A stretch of 64,000 nucleotides of DNA from Vibrio rumoiensis (GTDB lineage: Bacteria; Pseudomonadota; Gammaproteobacteria; Enterobacterales; Vibrionaceae), in contig NZ_AP018685.1 of assembly GCF_002218045.2 (NCBI RefSeq), forward strand, positions 1,612,001 through 1,676,000, read 5' to 3'. Position numbers and translations under genes: made by a program. Below the pieces are notes generated by a model, which worked only from the letters and a program-made list of their open reading frames with translations, was not told the origin of the DNA and did no database searches. This document shows positions 52,605 to 62,193 of the stretch, in pieces (positions within the stretch are counted from its first letter, which is position 1; each line of letters starts with the position of its first letter).

Positions 52605-53987
52605 TTACTTACGACGCCAAGTTGTCCCGTCAGCGCCATCTTCTAGCTCAATGCCAAGCTCATTTAACTTGTCACGTGCTAAATCGGCATTCGCCCAATC
52701 TTTTGCGGCACGTGAATCGTTACGTAGTTTGATTAAGGCTTCAATTTCAGCGACTTCGCCATCACTGCCCGCATCACCTTGTAAAAAGGCTTCTGGGTCT
52801 TGATGCAAAATACCGATCACATCCGCGAGTTCACGCATTAAAACACCCAATGCTGATGCTTTATCCATATCAACCGTTTTTAAGCGGTTCACTTCACGCG
52901 CCATATCAAACAAAACGGAATAGGCTTCTGGAGTGTTAAAATCATCATTCATTGCCGAGCTAAAACGCGCAACGAATTCTTCACCACCAGCAGCAACGAC
53001 GGATAAATCTAAACCACGCAAAGAAGTATACAAACGCTCTAATGAGGCACGAGCTTGGTTTAGGTTGTCTTCGCTGTAATTTAGCTGACTGCGGTAATGA
53101 CCTGACATTAAGAAATAACGGACCGTCTCAGAGTCATAATATTTAAGTACATCACGAATGGTAAAAAAGTTACCCAAAGACTTAGACATTTTCTCACGAT
53201 CAACCATCACCATGCCGCTGTGCATCCAGGTATTTACATACGGCGTATCGTGAGCACAGCAAGATTGGGCTATTTCGTTTTCATGATGTGGGAATTGAAG
53301 ATCCGAACCACCACCATGAATATCAAAATGTTGACCCAAAATAGATGAGTTCATCGCTGAACATTCAATATGCCAACCAGGACGACCAGGACCCCATGGT
53401 GATTCCCATGTAGGTTCGCCTGGTTTAGACATTTTCCAAACCACGAAGTCCATTGGGCTACGTTTAGCACTTTCAACATCAACACGAGCACCCGCTTGCA
53501 ATTGCTCAAGATCTTGACCGGATAACTTGCCGTATTGTTCAAATTTTTTCACTTCGAACATCACATCGCCATTATCGGCAACGTAAGCAAAGCCACGCTC
53601 AATTAAACGTTCAACCAGTTCAATGATTTCTTGGATATAATGCGTCGCACGTGGCTCAACATCAGGGCGTTTAATATTTAACGCATCGAAATCGGCGTAC
53701 ATATCTTGAATCAAACGCTCAGTTAATGACTCACAGCTTTCGTTATTTTCTGCGGCACGTTTGATAATTTTATCGTCAATATCAGTAATATTTCGCACAA
53801 AAGTTAAGTCGTAACCTAAAAAGCGTAAGTAGCGTGATACCACATCAAACGAAACAAAAGTACGGCCATGGCCGATATGGCAGAGATCGTAGATGGTCAC
53901 ACCACAAACATACATGCCGATTTTTCCAGCATGAATAGGTTTAAATTCCTCTTTTTGGCGGGTCAACGTGTTATATATTTTTAACAT
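52605..53987 (-). CDS. cysS: cysteine-tRNA ligase
   Basis: CysS charges tRNA-Cys with cysteine. The 460-residue class I synthetase has the HIGH motif (37-40 in CHIGHGRTF), a zinc-binding set starting at Cys28 and continuing in HIECSAM and the FPHHENEIAQSCC region, and KMSKS in REKMSKSLGN (about 266-270). Length is normal. It is divergent from ppiB, a common gammaproteobacterial arrangement. Confidence 0.98.
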   Translation of the reverse strand: MLKIYNTLTRQKEEFKPIHAGKIGMYVCGVTIYDLCHIGHGRTFVSFDVVSRYLRFLGYDLTFVRNITDIDDKIIKRAAENNESCESLTERLIQDMYADFDALNIKRPDVEPRATHYIQEIIELVERLIERGFAYVADNGDVMFEVKKFEQYGKLSGQDLEQLQAGARVDVESAKRSPMDFVVWKMSKPGEPTWESPWGPGRPGWHIECSAMNSSILGQHFDIHGGGSDLQFPHHENEIAQSCCAHDTPYVNTWMHSGMVMVDREKMSKSLGNFFTIRDVLKYYDSETVRYFLMSGHYRSQLNYSEDNLNQARASLERLYTSLRGLDLSVVAAGGEEFVARFSSAMNDDFNTPEAYSVLFDMAREVNRLKTVDMDKASALGVLMRELADVIGILHQDPEAFLQGDAGSDGEVAEIEALIKLRNDSRAAKDWANADLARDKLNELGIELEDGADGTTWRRK

Positions 53988-54183
53988 GATCTCTTTCTAC
54001 GTTTGGTGAAAATTATAATTTTTTGATTATACCGAAACAGGCAATGAAGTCGACATCAAGCCTAACTTTAATAGACTACCCTTACAGTCTATTGATGTTT
54101 AAAGTTGCTTTAGAGACGAGTTTCTATAAAATCTAGGCTTCAATTAGAATTAAACATTAAATCCAATGCTAAAGGACCTAACC

Positions 54184-54678
54184 ATGATTATCCTTCACAC
54201 CAACTTCGGCGATATCAAAGTTCAACTTAACGAAGAAAAAGCACCAGAAACCGCAGCTAATTTTCTTCAATATTGCCAAGATGGCTTCTACGACAACACT
54301 CTTTTCCACCGTGTTATCGATGGATTTATGATTCAAGGTGGCGGCATGACCTCTGGCTTGAAAGAAAAAGCAACACGTGCAACCATCAAAAATGAAGCAA
54401 ACAATGGCCTAAGCAACAAAGTAGGTACATTAGCAATGGCTCGTACGATGGAACCGCATTCTGCAAGCTCTCAGTTCTTCATCAACGTCAATGACAACAC
54501 CTTCCTAGATTTCAAATCTGAAACCATGAACGGTTGGGGTTACTGTGTGTTTGCTGAAGTGGTTGAAGGCATGGACGTAGTCGAAAAAATTAAAGCAGTC
54601 AGCACGGGCTCTTACGGTATGCACCAAGACGTACCACTAGAAGATGTAATGATTACTGGCACAACAATCGAAGCCTAA
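54184..54678 (+). CDS. ppiB: peptidyl-prolyl cis-trans isomerase B
   Basis: A 164-residue cytoplasmic cyclophilin that speeds proline isomerisation in folding proteins. The catalytic Arg is in FHRVIDGFMIQGG, and MARTMEPHSASSQFFINV matches the binding-site loop. I chose ATG 54184 (MIILHTNFGDI), with AAAGGA eight to ten bases upstream; an ATG at 54166 would add six residues that include this ribosome-binding site. It precedes lpxH by 63 bases. Confidence 0.96.
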   Translation: MIILHTNFGDIKVQLNEEKAPETAANFLQYCQDGFYDNTLFHRVIDGFMIQGGGMTSGLKEKATRATIKNEANNGLSNKVGTLAMARTMEPHSASSQFFINVNDNTFLDFKSETMNGWGYCVFAEVVEGMDVVEKIKAVSTGSYGMHQDVPLEDVMITGTTIEA

Positions 54679-54741
54679 TAGCATCGAATTTGTAGGGGGC
54701 TTGGTCCCCCTTTATTTTCCCCACACACAATTTGATAATTC

Positions 54742-55467
54742 ATGACCACCTTATTTATCGCAGATCTTCATCTCTCTCCCCTACGCCCAGATATTACAGC
54801 TTGCTTTCTTCGGTTCATGAAAGAAGAAGCTCCTGCTGCAGAAAAGCTATATGTATTAGGTGATCTGTTTGAATTTTGGATCGGTGATGATGATAACTCC
54901 CCTTTCAACATAACGATCAAAGATGCGTTTAAACTGCTCACATCAAGTGGTGTAGATTGCTATTTTATACAAGGTAATCGTGATTTCTTATTAGGTCAGC
55001 GTTTTTGCCAAGAAACGGGGATGATATTGCTTCCAGAAACCGCGGTCATTGACCTCTACGGTACTGCAACGGTGATTTTACATGGTGACACGTTGTGTAC
55101 CAAAGATGAGAAATACCAAGAATTCCGTAAAACGGTCCATCAGAAATGGTTGCAACGTTTATTTCACTGTATCCCCTTGTTTATCAGGAAAAAAATCGTT
55201 TCCAATATACAAAGTAAAATTAAACAGCAAAAACATTACAAGCAGATGGAAATCATGGATGTGACCCCTGACGAAGTGGTCAATATACTCGAGTCTAACC
55301 ATGTCACACATATGATTCACGGACACACTCATCGTCCTAACATCCACCAACACCAAACAAATCAAGGCATTGCAACCCGAATTGTATTGGGAGACTGGTA
55401 TACTCAAGGTTCTATTTTAGTGTGTGATGAAGATGGTTGTGAATTACAACAACGCCCTCTCGGCTAA
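54742..55467 (+). CDS. lpxH: UDP-2,3-diacylglucosamine diphosphatase
   Basis: LpxH hydrolyses UDP-2,3-diacylglucosamine to lipid X and UMP in lipid A synthesis. The 241-residue calcineurin-like phosphoesterase has all the metal motifs: ADLHL (Asp8, His10), GDLFE (Asp about 41), GNRD, HGDTLC and the C-terminal HGHTHRP. It acts at the inner face of the inner membrane. It follows ppiB on the same strand. Confidence 0.97.
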   Translation: MTTLFIADLHLSPLRPDITACFLRFMKEEAPAAEKLYVLGDLFEFWIGDDDNSPFNITIKDAFKLLTSSGVDCYFIQGNRDFLLGQRFCQETGMILLPETAVIDLYGTATVILHGDTLCTKDEKYQEFRKTVHQKWLQRLFHCIPLFIRKKIVSNIQSKIKQQKHYKQMEIMDVTPDEVVNILESNHVTHMIHGHTHRPNIHQHQTNQGIATRIVLGDWYTQGSILVCDEDGCELQQRPLG

Positions 55468-55664
55468 CCTAGATGCTTCGCGAACTAACCGACCAATTTT
55501 GTTGATTTTTTAATCTATTTTTTCCCTCTTTCATCTATTCTTAATTAGAGCAAAATGTAAATTTATGAGCCAACGAACAAACTCGTTACATTCTAACTAG
55601 CAGGCCAGTTACATTTTCTATATTGTAGAATAAGTTCCTCAATAACAAGCAAAGAGACTCAAGG

Positions 55665-56894
55665 ATGTATTCTTTTATTGCACGCCAGCCTATCGTCGAT
55701 ATTAATAAACGCATAGTGGCTTACGAGTTATTATTCCGTGAAGGGTATAGAAATGAATTCCCCTCGATGGATCCTGAGCGCGCCACAAGCCGCCTATTAA
55801 TTGAACATTTTTTTCTTACTAATGTTCAGGGTTACGAACAAACGTTATATTTAGTCAATTTCCCTTATCAAAGTTTAGTTGAACAAATTCCAACATTGTT
55901 TCCTTCTCATTTATTGATGATTGAAATTCTCGAAGATTGCCCTCCGAGTGATGAACTCTTTGATGCGGTAAAGTCGATGAACGAGAAAGGTTATAAAATC
56001 GCACTGGATGATTTTATTCCATCACCAAGTTGGGAGCGCTTTCTACCTTATATCACCACGATTAAATTCGATATAAAGCAAATAGCTATTGCCGACGCTT
56101 CAGAGTTCATTCAAGCACATAAACAATACGACCTTTACTACTTAGCAGAAAAGATCGAAAGCCATCAAGAACTTGAAGACGCTCAAAAAGCCGGCTTTGA
56201 TTTCTTTCAAGGCTACTTCTTATACGAGCCTGAAATTATTCGCGGAAAACGTATTGAGTCTTCTTGTTTTACAGTAGAGCAACTAAAACTTGCCATCCAT
56301 CAATCCCCTATTGATTTTGAATTAATAGAGCGATTGATTCGTTATGATGTCACCATGTCCTATAAACTGATGCGTTTTATTAATGCGCATTTATCGCAAA
56401 CTTTTACTTCATTCGAAGATGCCTTTCATGCGCTAGGTCTAGATAGAATCAAACTTTTCATCTCATTATCCCTAACCGCAGCACATGAACTCACACCATC
56501 CGTCTATTATCAAACTTCGATGCAAAGAGCGCATTTTTGTGAACAAGTCGCAGCATTAAATACATTCGATCTCAATATTGAACATGCTTATTTTGTTGGC
56601 ATGTTTTCCCAATTAGATAAATTACTCGAACACCCTTTATCACATCTCATTGAAACGCTGCCGCTTAATAGAGCTGCTATCAATGCATTATTAAAGCAAG
56701 AAGGGACGCTCGGTAATATCTTAGGGCTCGCGATTGCCTATGAAAAAAAAGATACCTCAAGCATTCAATGGTTTACTGATAAACTCGCGTTAGATTCCAG
56801 TTTGACTGACCAGTTTTACATTAATGCGTTAGACTGGTCGACTCCTGAGTATCATCACCTTCGTTTAGAAGGTAAACTCCTTCATCAACAGTAA
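55665..56894 (+). CDS. EAL-HDOD (YuxH-like) signalling protein
   Basis: A 409-residue cytoplasmic protein with an N-terminal EAL-type domain (about 1-195) and a C-terminal HDOD domain (about 200-390). The EAL signature is ELL in VAYELLFRE, but many ligands remain (IEILED, LDDF, KFDIKQ, EKIES, FFQGYF). This is the YuxH-type arrangement found in Vibrio regulators of motility and biofilm. It might still degrade or only bind cyclic di-GMP; activity cannot be decided by eye. It is followed nine bases later by the YchJ-like gene. Confidence 0.85.
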   Translation: MYSFIARQPIVDINKRIVAYELLFREGYRNEFPSMDPERATSRLLIEHFFLTNVQGYEQTLYLVNFPYQSLVEQIPTLFPSHLLMIEILEDCPPSDELFDAVKSMNEKGYKIALDDFIPSPSWERFLPYITTIKFDIKQIAIADASEFIQAHKQYDLYYLAEKIESHQELEDAQKAGFDFFQGYFLYEPEIIRGKRIESSCFTVEQLKLAIHQSPIDFELIERLIRYDVTMSYKLMRFINAHLSQTFTSFEDAFHALGLDRIKLFISLSLTAAHELTPSVYYQTSMQRAHFCEQVAALNTFDLNIEHAYFVGMFSQLDKLLEHPLSHLIETLPLNRAAINALLKQEGTLGNILGLAIAYEKKDTSSIQWFTDKLALDSSLTDQFYINALDWSTPEYHHLRLEGKLLHQQ

Positions 56895-56903
56895 AGAGAA
56901 CCT

Positions 56904-57392
56904 ATGCTTTGTCCATGCTGTAGTCAGCAACCTTATGACCAATGCTGTCAACCAATACATGCCGATACCGCTAACGCTCAATTACCCGTTCAACTAATGC
57001 GTGCTCGCTATTGTGCTCATGTTTTAAATAATGTTGGTTTTGTTATTAACAGCTACCATTCTTCATGCCAAGCTGAACAAGAAGCCGAAGCTATTGCTGA
57101 ATCCGTTGCAAGTCAATGGGAACAACTCGAAGTAATAGACTCACCGCCACCTTCAAATAATGAAGGCTTTGTTGAGTTTAAAGCTTACTTTAAAGAGGAC
57201 GGTAAACAATACTGCCTACATGAACGTTCAAGATTTATTAAAGAGAATGATCAGTGGCGCTATATTGATGGTGTTATGCCAGAAGAAATCGTTGATCCTC
57301 GACTGTATCAAACTATCGAAAACACTAAAATTGGACGCAATGACCCATGCTTGTGTGGCAGTGGTAAAAAATTCAAAAAGTGTTGTGGTTAG
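56904..57392 (+). CDS. YchJ family (UPF0225) zinc-finger protein
   Basis: A 162-residue cytoplasmic protein of unknown function. SEC-C-type Cys motifs occur at both ends: CPCCSQQPYDQCC at the N-terminus and DPCLCGSGKKFKKCC at the C-terminus, with an NTF2-like domain between (FVEFKAYFKEDGKQYCLHERSRF). This is the full YchJ architecture. It begins nine bases after the EAL-HDOD gene and may be co-transcribed with it. Confidence 0.88.
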   Translation: MLCPCCSQQPYDQCCQPIHADTANAQLPVQLMRARYCAHVLNNVGFVINSYHSSCQAEQEAEAIAESVASQWEQLEVIDSPPPSNNEGFVEFKAYFKEDGKQYCLHERSRFIKENDQWRYIDGVMPEEIVDPRLYQTIENTKIGRNDPCLCGSGKKFKKCCG

Positions 57393-57410
57393 GATTAGGC
57401 ATTCAATAAA

Positions 57411-57449
57411 AACAAAGCCCGAACCAATGAATTGATTCGGGCTTTGTTT
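57411..57449. terminator. bidirectional terminator between ychJ-like gene and emrB-like gene
   Basis: A perfect 13-bp stem, AACAAAGCCCGAA with TTCGGGCTTTGTT, has a 12-base loop and lies between the convergent genes. It suits both strands. Confidence 0.92.
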
Positions 57450-57465
57450 GATTAGAACGTGGATA

Positions 57466-58980
57466 CTAGCGAGTTTTTTTAAACAAAAAGATCATTGGTA
57501 ACATAACAACGCAAACAAACATCATCAAACGATAGTCTTGTAGGTAACCCAATAGAGCGGCTTGTCGATTTACTTCGGCATCAATCGCATATAAACCGGC
57601 CTGAGTACTCACATCATACATCCCTTTTTCTGCTGCCATATGTAATGGATGGCTAAATGGCGTAATGTATTGTGCAAAAGTAGCATGGTTATATTGAATT
57701 CGATGTGCAAGATAAGTTGTCACGACTGAAATCCCGATACTACTGCCGATATTTCGAATCAAACTATAAAGTGCAGTGCCCTCTGTTCGGTATTTAGGGG
57801 CCAATGTTGAGAAGGTTGTCGTTGATAGTGGAACAAAGACCAACCCTAATCCCAAACCTTGAACAATACCCGTACGAACAATATCCCATGAGCTAATTTC
57901 AGCGGTAAATAAGGTCATTTCCCATAATGAAAAAATCATTAATAAAGTACCGATGACCATCAAATAGCGTAAATCCACTTTTCTTGCTAATCGTCCGACA
58001 ATCAGCATCCCGGCCATAGTGCCAAACCCCCGAGGCGTTAATAGAAAACCAACATCCAATACAGGGTAACCCATTAAGCTTTGCATGAAGGGTGGTAGCA
58101 GCGCCATAGTGGACAGTAATACGACCCCCATCATAAAACCAACTGTGATCCCAACGATAAAGTTTCTATCGGCAAACATAACGGGATCTAAGAACGGTTT
58201 TTTTGCGGTAAACATGTGCACCACAAACATATACAGAGCAATTGCCGCAATCGCTGTCTCAATGACAATTTCCATACTGGAATACCAGTTTTGCGATTCT
58301 CCTCGGTCAAGGAAAAGCTGTAATGAGCCAATGGCAAAAGCAATAAGTGTAAAACCAAAAAGATCGAATTTTCTATCGGCTTCAATGGCGGTTTCTTTCA
58401 CATAAGCGGCAATACCAAACCATGCTAAAGCGCCAAACGGAATATTGATATAAAACACCCAGCGCCAGTTATAATACTCCGTCAACCAACCGCCAAGTGA
58501 TGGACCTAAAATTGGCCCAACCATCACCCCAACCCCCCATAAGGCCATTGCTGATCCGTGTTGTTCTTTAGGGTAAGTATCCAGCAATACCGATTGTGAT
58601 AATGGCACTAAACTGGCACCAAAGATCCCTTGTAGTAAACGGAATAGAATAATTTGATCTAATGACTGCGCAGCCCCACACAGAGCCGAAGCAATGGTAA
58701 AACCGATCACAGAATAGATAAATAAGCGCTTACGTCCAATTCTAGCCGCAATAAATCCAGTTAACGGCATCGCGATTGCAGAAGCCACAATATAAGAGGT
58801 CAGAACCCAAGAGATCTGATCTTGAGTCGCCCCCATCGCCCCTTGCATATGTGGTAAAGCAACGTTCGCAATCGTCGTATCTAATGCTTGCATGATGGTT
58901 GCTAACATTACCGAAAAAGTGATCAGAAGCCTTTTAGCCCCTTCTTCTTTCTCGTTAGGTTGTAATGTAACTTCACTCAT
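57466..58980 (-). CDS. DHA2 family multidrug efflux MFS permease (EmrB-like)
   Basis: A 504-residue inner-membrane proton antiporter with about 14 helices. Motif D1/A pieces are visible in QALDTTIANVALPHMQG and FIAARIGRKRLF, and motif C in GVGVMVGPILGPSLGGWL. It is the permease of an EmrAB-type tripartite pump. It lies 13 bases after the membrane-fusion gene; the outer-membrane factor must come from elsewhere, as none is encoded here. Confidence 0.93.
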   Translation of the reverse strand: MSEVTLQPNEKEEGAKRLLITFSVMLATIMQALDTTIANVALPHMQGAMGATQDQISWVLTSYIVASAIAMPLTGFIAARIGRKRLFIYSVIGFTIASALCGAAQSLDQIILFRLLQGIFGASLVPLSQSVLLDTYPKEQHGSAMALWGVGVMVGPILGPSLGGWLTEYYNWRWVFYINIPFGALAWFGIAAYVKETAIEADRKFDLFGFTLIAFAIGSLQLFLDRGESQNWYSSMEIVIETAIAAIALYMFVVHMFTAKKPFLDPVMFADRNFIVGITVGFMMGVVLLSTMALLPPFMQSLMGYPVLDVGFLLTPRGFGTMAGMLIVGRLARKVDLRYLMVIGTLLMIFSLWEMTLFTAEISSWDIVRTGIVQGLGLGLVFVPLSTTTFSTLAPKYRTEGTALYSLIRNIGSSIGISVVTTYLAHRIQYNHATFAQYITPFSHPLHMAAEKGMYDVSTQAGLYAIDAEVNRQAALLGYLQDYRLMMFVCVVMLPMIFLFKKTR

Positions 58981-58993
58981 AATTTAGCCTTAA

Positions 58994-60070
58994 TTAGAAT
59001 GACAAATGACGCGTGTGTTCAGTATCAACTGTAACCACTGCACTTAAGCCTGAACGTAACGTTGGCATATTGTCTTTCGCTTCAATGGCAATACGAATAG
59101 GTAAACGTTGCGTCACTTTTACCCAATTGCCGGTTGCGTTCTGCGCCGGGATAACTGAGTACTCCGAACCTGTTGCTGGGCTAATACTCGCCACATGTCC
59201 TTCCCATTTATGACCAGGGGCATAATCGATTTCAATCTCAACTTTTTGACCGACTTTTACATTGGTCATTTCTTTCTCTGTAAAGTTAGCTTCAATCCAT
59301 AAATTTTGATCCGCGACCAATAACATGGTGGTGCTATTAGAGGTAATAAACTGACCATCTTCCAAGACCTTAGACACAACACCATCATTCGGAGCATATA
59401 CATTGACATGCTTTAAATCATTTTCTGATTGATCAAGCTCAGCCATGGCTAATTGATATTTTGGATGATGTTCTACTGGTGCTTTAGGATCACCACCAAG
59501 ACTTTCTGCTACTTGTTTAAGGGCTTTTTGTAATGCGTTAATTTGCAGTTCAAACAACAAAGTCTTTTGTCGAGCCGAATCATAATCGGCTTCAGAGGCG
59601 TAGCTTTTCTTGCGTAAGTTATACTGGCGTTTTTCTTCCAGACGAGCGTAATCTAACTGGCTTTTTGCCACCTCAATATTCGCAAGCTTGCTTTGATATT
59701 CAGCTTTCAAGGTTTCAAGGTCAGTGCGTACGTCAGCAAGGTTAGCTTTTGCTCGATCAACAGCGTATTCATAAGGAGTGGGATCAATTTGTACTAATAA
59801 GTCACCTTTTTTAACATGCTGATTTTCAACGACTGGCACATTGATCACACGCCCAGCCACTTCAGCATTAATCGGTGTTTTATCGGCTTTCACATAAGCA
59901 TTGTCTGTTTCAACATAACGCCCACCATGCAAATAAATTGCAAGACTGCCGACAACAATAAGCAATGGGAGAACAAATAGAAGTAAGAAGCGCTTAGACT
60001 TAAACTTGGATTGCTTAGGTGATAGTTGAGATCGTTCTTCTATCACCGATTGAGTTGGTTCATTGGCCAT
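58994..60070 (-). CDS. HlyD/EmrA family membrane-fusion protein
   Basis: A 358-residue periplasmic adaptor of an EmrAB-type pump. A membrane helix (about 28-47) follows a basic N-terminus; the biotinyl-lipoyl-like halves are VPVVENQHVKKGDLLVQIDP and VYAPNDGVVSKVLEDGQFI, with an alpha-hairpin between (about 105-215). It lies 22 bases after the MarR gene. Substrates are unknown, commonly hydrophobic toxic compounds. Confidence 0.93.
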   Translation of the reverse strand: MANEPTQSVIEERSQLSPKQSKFKSKRFLLLFVLPLLIVVGSLAIYLHGGRYVETDNAYVKADKTPINAEVAGRVINVPVVENQHVKKGDLLVQIDPTPYEYAVDRAKANLADVRTDLETLKAEYQSKLANIEVAKSQLDYARLEEKRQYNLRKKSYASEADYDSARQKTLLFELQINALQKALKQVAESLGGDPKAPVEHHPKYQLAMAELDQSENDLKHVNVYAPNDGVVSKVLEDGQFITSNSTTMLLVADQNLWIEANFTEKEMTNVKVGQKVEIEIDYAPGHKWEGHVASISPATGSEYSVIPAQNATGNWVKVTQRLPIRIAIEAKDNMPTLRSGLSAVVTVDTEHTRHLSF

Positions 60071-60092
60071 ATAATTTACCTACGATATAATT

Positions 60093-60515
60093 TTATTTTT
60101 CTAATAAGTTTCGGTGAATATGTTCAAGCGTTTCAATAAATTGTGTACGTTGCTGTTCACTTAAGCCTTCAAGTCCTGATTCCCAAACTTTATTACCAAC
60201 CTTACTCACAAGGTTTAAACGGGCTTTCGCCGCTGGTAATAAATAAATCAAGTGTGCGCGTCGATCAGAAGGACTAGCACAGCGTTTCACTAGTCCTTCT
60301 TCAACGAGCTGGTCAATCACTCTTGCAACCGTCATAGGCTTAATCTCAAGTAATTCCGCTAACTCAACCTGTTTAATACCTTCATTGCGGGCAATAATGC
60401 TTAACGCTTTTGCCTGCGCCAAAGTAATGCTACCAATCTCAGGATCATGCTGAAATTTTTTGCGAACCAGACGTGATACATCAGACAGTAGATAACCAAC
60501 AGGAACTTGAGCCAT
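60093..60515 (-). CDS. MarR family transcriptional regulator
   Basis: A 140-residue winged-helix repressor. The recognition helix is in QVELAELLEIKPMTVARVIDQLVEEGLV (about 55-82) and the wing in CASPSDRRAHLIYL. It is the first gene of an operon with the EmrA- and EmrB-like genes, so it probably represses the pump until a substrate binds. The palindrome at 60602-60626 is a likely operator. Confidence 0.92.
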   Translation of the reverse strand: MAQVPVGYLLSDVSRLVRKKFQHDPEIGSITLAQAKALSIIARNEGIKQVELAELLEIKPMTVARVIDQLVEEGLVKRCASPSDRRAHLIYLLPAAKARLNLVSKVGNKVWESGLEGLSEQQRTQFIETLEHIHRNLLEK

Positions 60516-60601
60516 GAAAAACCCTTACAAAAAGACAACGAAAAGAGTGTCACTGCACACTTCGCCCAAGAAATGAGAAAGCATAAAGTGTGACCACCGA
60601 C

Positions 60602-60626
60602 ATATAGTAAGCCTTACTTACTATAT
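60602..60626. promoter_or_regulatory. candidate MarR operator
   Basis: A perfect 10-bp inverted repeat, ATATAGTAAG and CTTACTATAT, with a 5-base spacer, lies about 87-111 bases upstream of the MarR start. Size and symmetry fit a MarR dimer site and its position fits control of the pump operon. Confidence 0.65.
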
Positions 60627-60710
60627 TTACAATAGATACTACACACTTGTGCAGTAAAATATTTTAATCTACTGATATAAAAGAAAATTAAATTTTAAAA
60701 TCTATAGATA

Positions 60711-60742
60711 CAAAAAAGGCCAGGTAAATACCTAGCCTTTTG
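60711..60742 (-). terminator. terminator of the his operon
   Basis: On the minus strand AAAGGCTAGGT pairs with ACCTGGCCTTT (one mismatch) across an ATTT loop and runs into TTTTTT. It is about 22 bases after the hisIE stop. Confidence 0.88.
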
Positions 60743-60763
60743 CCTCAATAATTACAGTTGAAA

Positions 60764-61423
60764 TTATTGGTGACGTTCTTTGAGCTTATTTATCACATCA
60801 TTAAACGATAACCCTTGGTCTTGCAGCAACACAAACAAGTGATACATCAAATCAGCCGATTCGCACACTAGCTCCGCCTTATCGCCCGACGTTGCCGCAA
60901 GCGCGACTTCAACGCCCTCTTCGCCCACTTTCTGCGATATACGCTTCGTGCCACGTGCGTATAAACTTGCGGTATAAGAAGATTCAGGGTCGGCACTCTT
61001 GCGGGCAGCCAGTAACTGCTCAAGTTGATGAAGCCACACCAATTGACTTTCTTCTTGTCTATCAGCATCAAAACAGGTTGTCGTGCCAGTATGACAAGTT
61101 GGCCCAATTGGGTTTACTTTCGCAAGTAATGTATCGTTATCGCAATCTAGCGCTAGATTCACAAGCCCTAAACTGTTTCCAGACTCTTCCCCTTTAGTCC
61201 AAAGGCGTTGCTTAGTGCGAGAATAGAAAGTCACCAGCCCGGTATCGGCAGTTTTTTGCAGTGCATCGCCATTCATATATCCCATCATTAACACTTGACT
61301 GGATACATAATCTTGCACAATAACAGGCACTAAACCATCGACTTTATCCCAATCAATACGCTCACTTAATGCGTTGACATCTGACGCTTGAAACGTTGAT
61401 TGTGTTGTTAATGCTTCACTCAT
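60764..61423 (-). CDS. hisI: bifunctional phosphoribosyl-AMP cyclohydrolase/phosphoribosyl-ATP pyrophosphatase
   Basis: This fused enzyme (HisIE) catalyses the second and third steps of histidine synthesis. The 219-residue protein has an N-terminal cyclohydrolase with FYSRTKQRLWTKGEESGN and the metal site DCDNDTLL and THTGTTTCF-like CHTGTTTCF, and a C-terminal pyrophosphatase with RISQKVGEEGVEVALAA. It is the last gene of the operon and overlaps hisF by four bases. Confidence 0.97.
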   Translation of the reverse strand: MSEALTTQSTFQASDVNALSERIDWDKVDGLVPVIVQDYVSSQVLMMGYMNGDALQKTADTGLVTFYSRTKQRLWTKGEESGNSLGLVNLALDCDNDTLLAKVNPIGPTCHTGTTTCFDADRQEESQLVWLHQLEQLLAARKSADPESSYTASLYARGTKRISQKVGEEGVEVALAATSGDKAELVCESADLMYHLFVLLQDQGLSFNDVINKLKERHQ

Positions 61424-62193
61424 AAACGTATCTCCACACCTTGTTGTTTGAGGTATTGTTTTAATTCACCAATGTTAATCACTTGCTTATGAAAAACGGA
61501 AGCGGCTAACGCACCATCAACATTGGTCTTTTGATAAGCCTCTGCGAAATGCTCCATCGCCCCTGCACCACCCGATGCGATTAATGGAACATGGCAGACT
61601 TCTCTCACCATGTTTAATTGGTCAAGATCGTAACCATTGCGAACGCCATCTTGGTTCATCATATTCAATACAATTTCGCCCGCGCCACGCTTTTGCACTT
61701 CTTGCACCCAATCGCGAGTTTCCCACTTAGTTGCTTTGGTCCGCTCTTCATCACCTGTGAACTGGTAGACCTGATATTTTCCCGTGTCTTTATCGTAATA
61801 AGAGTCAATTCCAACCACGATACATTGCACACCGAATTTATCGGCAAGTTCAGTAATTAATTGCGGATTAGCTAATGCCGGCGAGTTGATTGATACTTTG
61901 TCTGCACCGAATTCAAGAATTCTCGCGGCATCTTCTGCTGATTTAATCCCCCCCGCCACACAAAACGGAATGTCGATCACTTCCGCTACGCGAGAGACCC
62001 AACTTTTATCCACGACGCGGCCATCGCTTGAAGCGGTAATATCATAAAAAACCAACTCATCGGCGCCTTCTTCGGCATAACGCTGCGCGAGAGGTACAAT
62101 ATCACCGATGATTTCATGGTTACGAAATTGAACCCCTTTCACCACTTGTCCATCACGAACATCAAGACATGGAATTATTCGCTTTGCCAACAT
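61420..62193 (-). CDS. hisF: imidazole glycerol phosphate synthase subunit HisF
   Basis: HisF is the cyclase subunit that, with HisH, converts PRFAR to IGP and AICAR. The 257-residue barrel has catalytic Asp11 in PCLDVRDG and the second Asp (about 130) in VVGIDSYYD, and phosphate-binding VAGGIKS and ASGGAGAMEHF. It overlaps hisA by 19 bases and hisI by four, showing a tight operon. Confidence 0.98.
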   Translation of the reverse strand: MLAKRIIPCLDVRDGQVVKGVQFRNHEIIGDIVPLAQRYAEEGADELVFYDITASSDGRVVDKSWVSRVAEVIDIPFCVAGGIKSAEDAARILEFGADKVSINSPALANPQLITELADKFGVQCIVVGIDSYYDKDTGKYQVYQFTGDEERTKATKWETRDWVQEVQKRGAGEIVLNMMNQDGVRNGYDLDQLNMVREVCHVPLIASGGAGAMEHFAEAYQKTNVDGALAASVFHKQVINIGELKQYLKQQGVEIRL

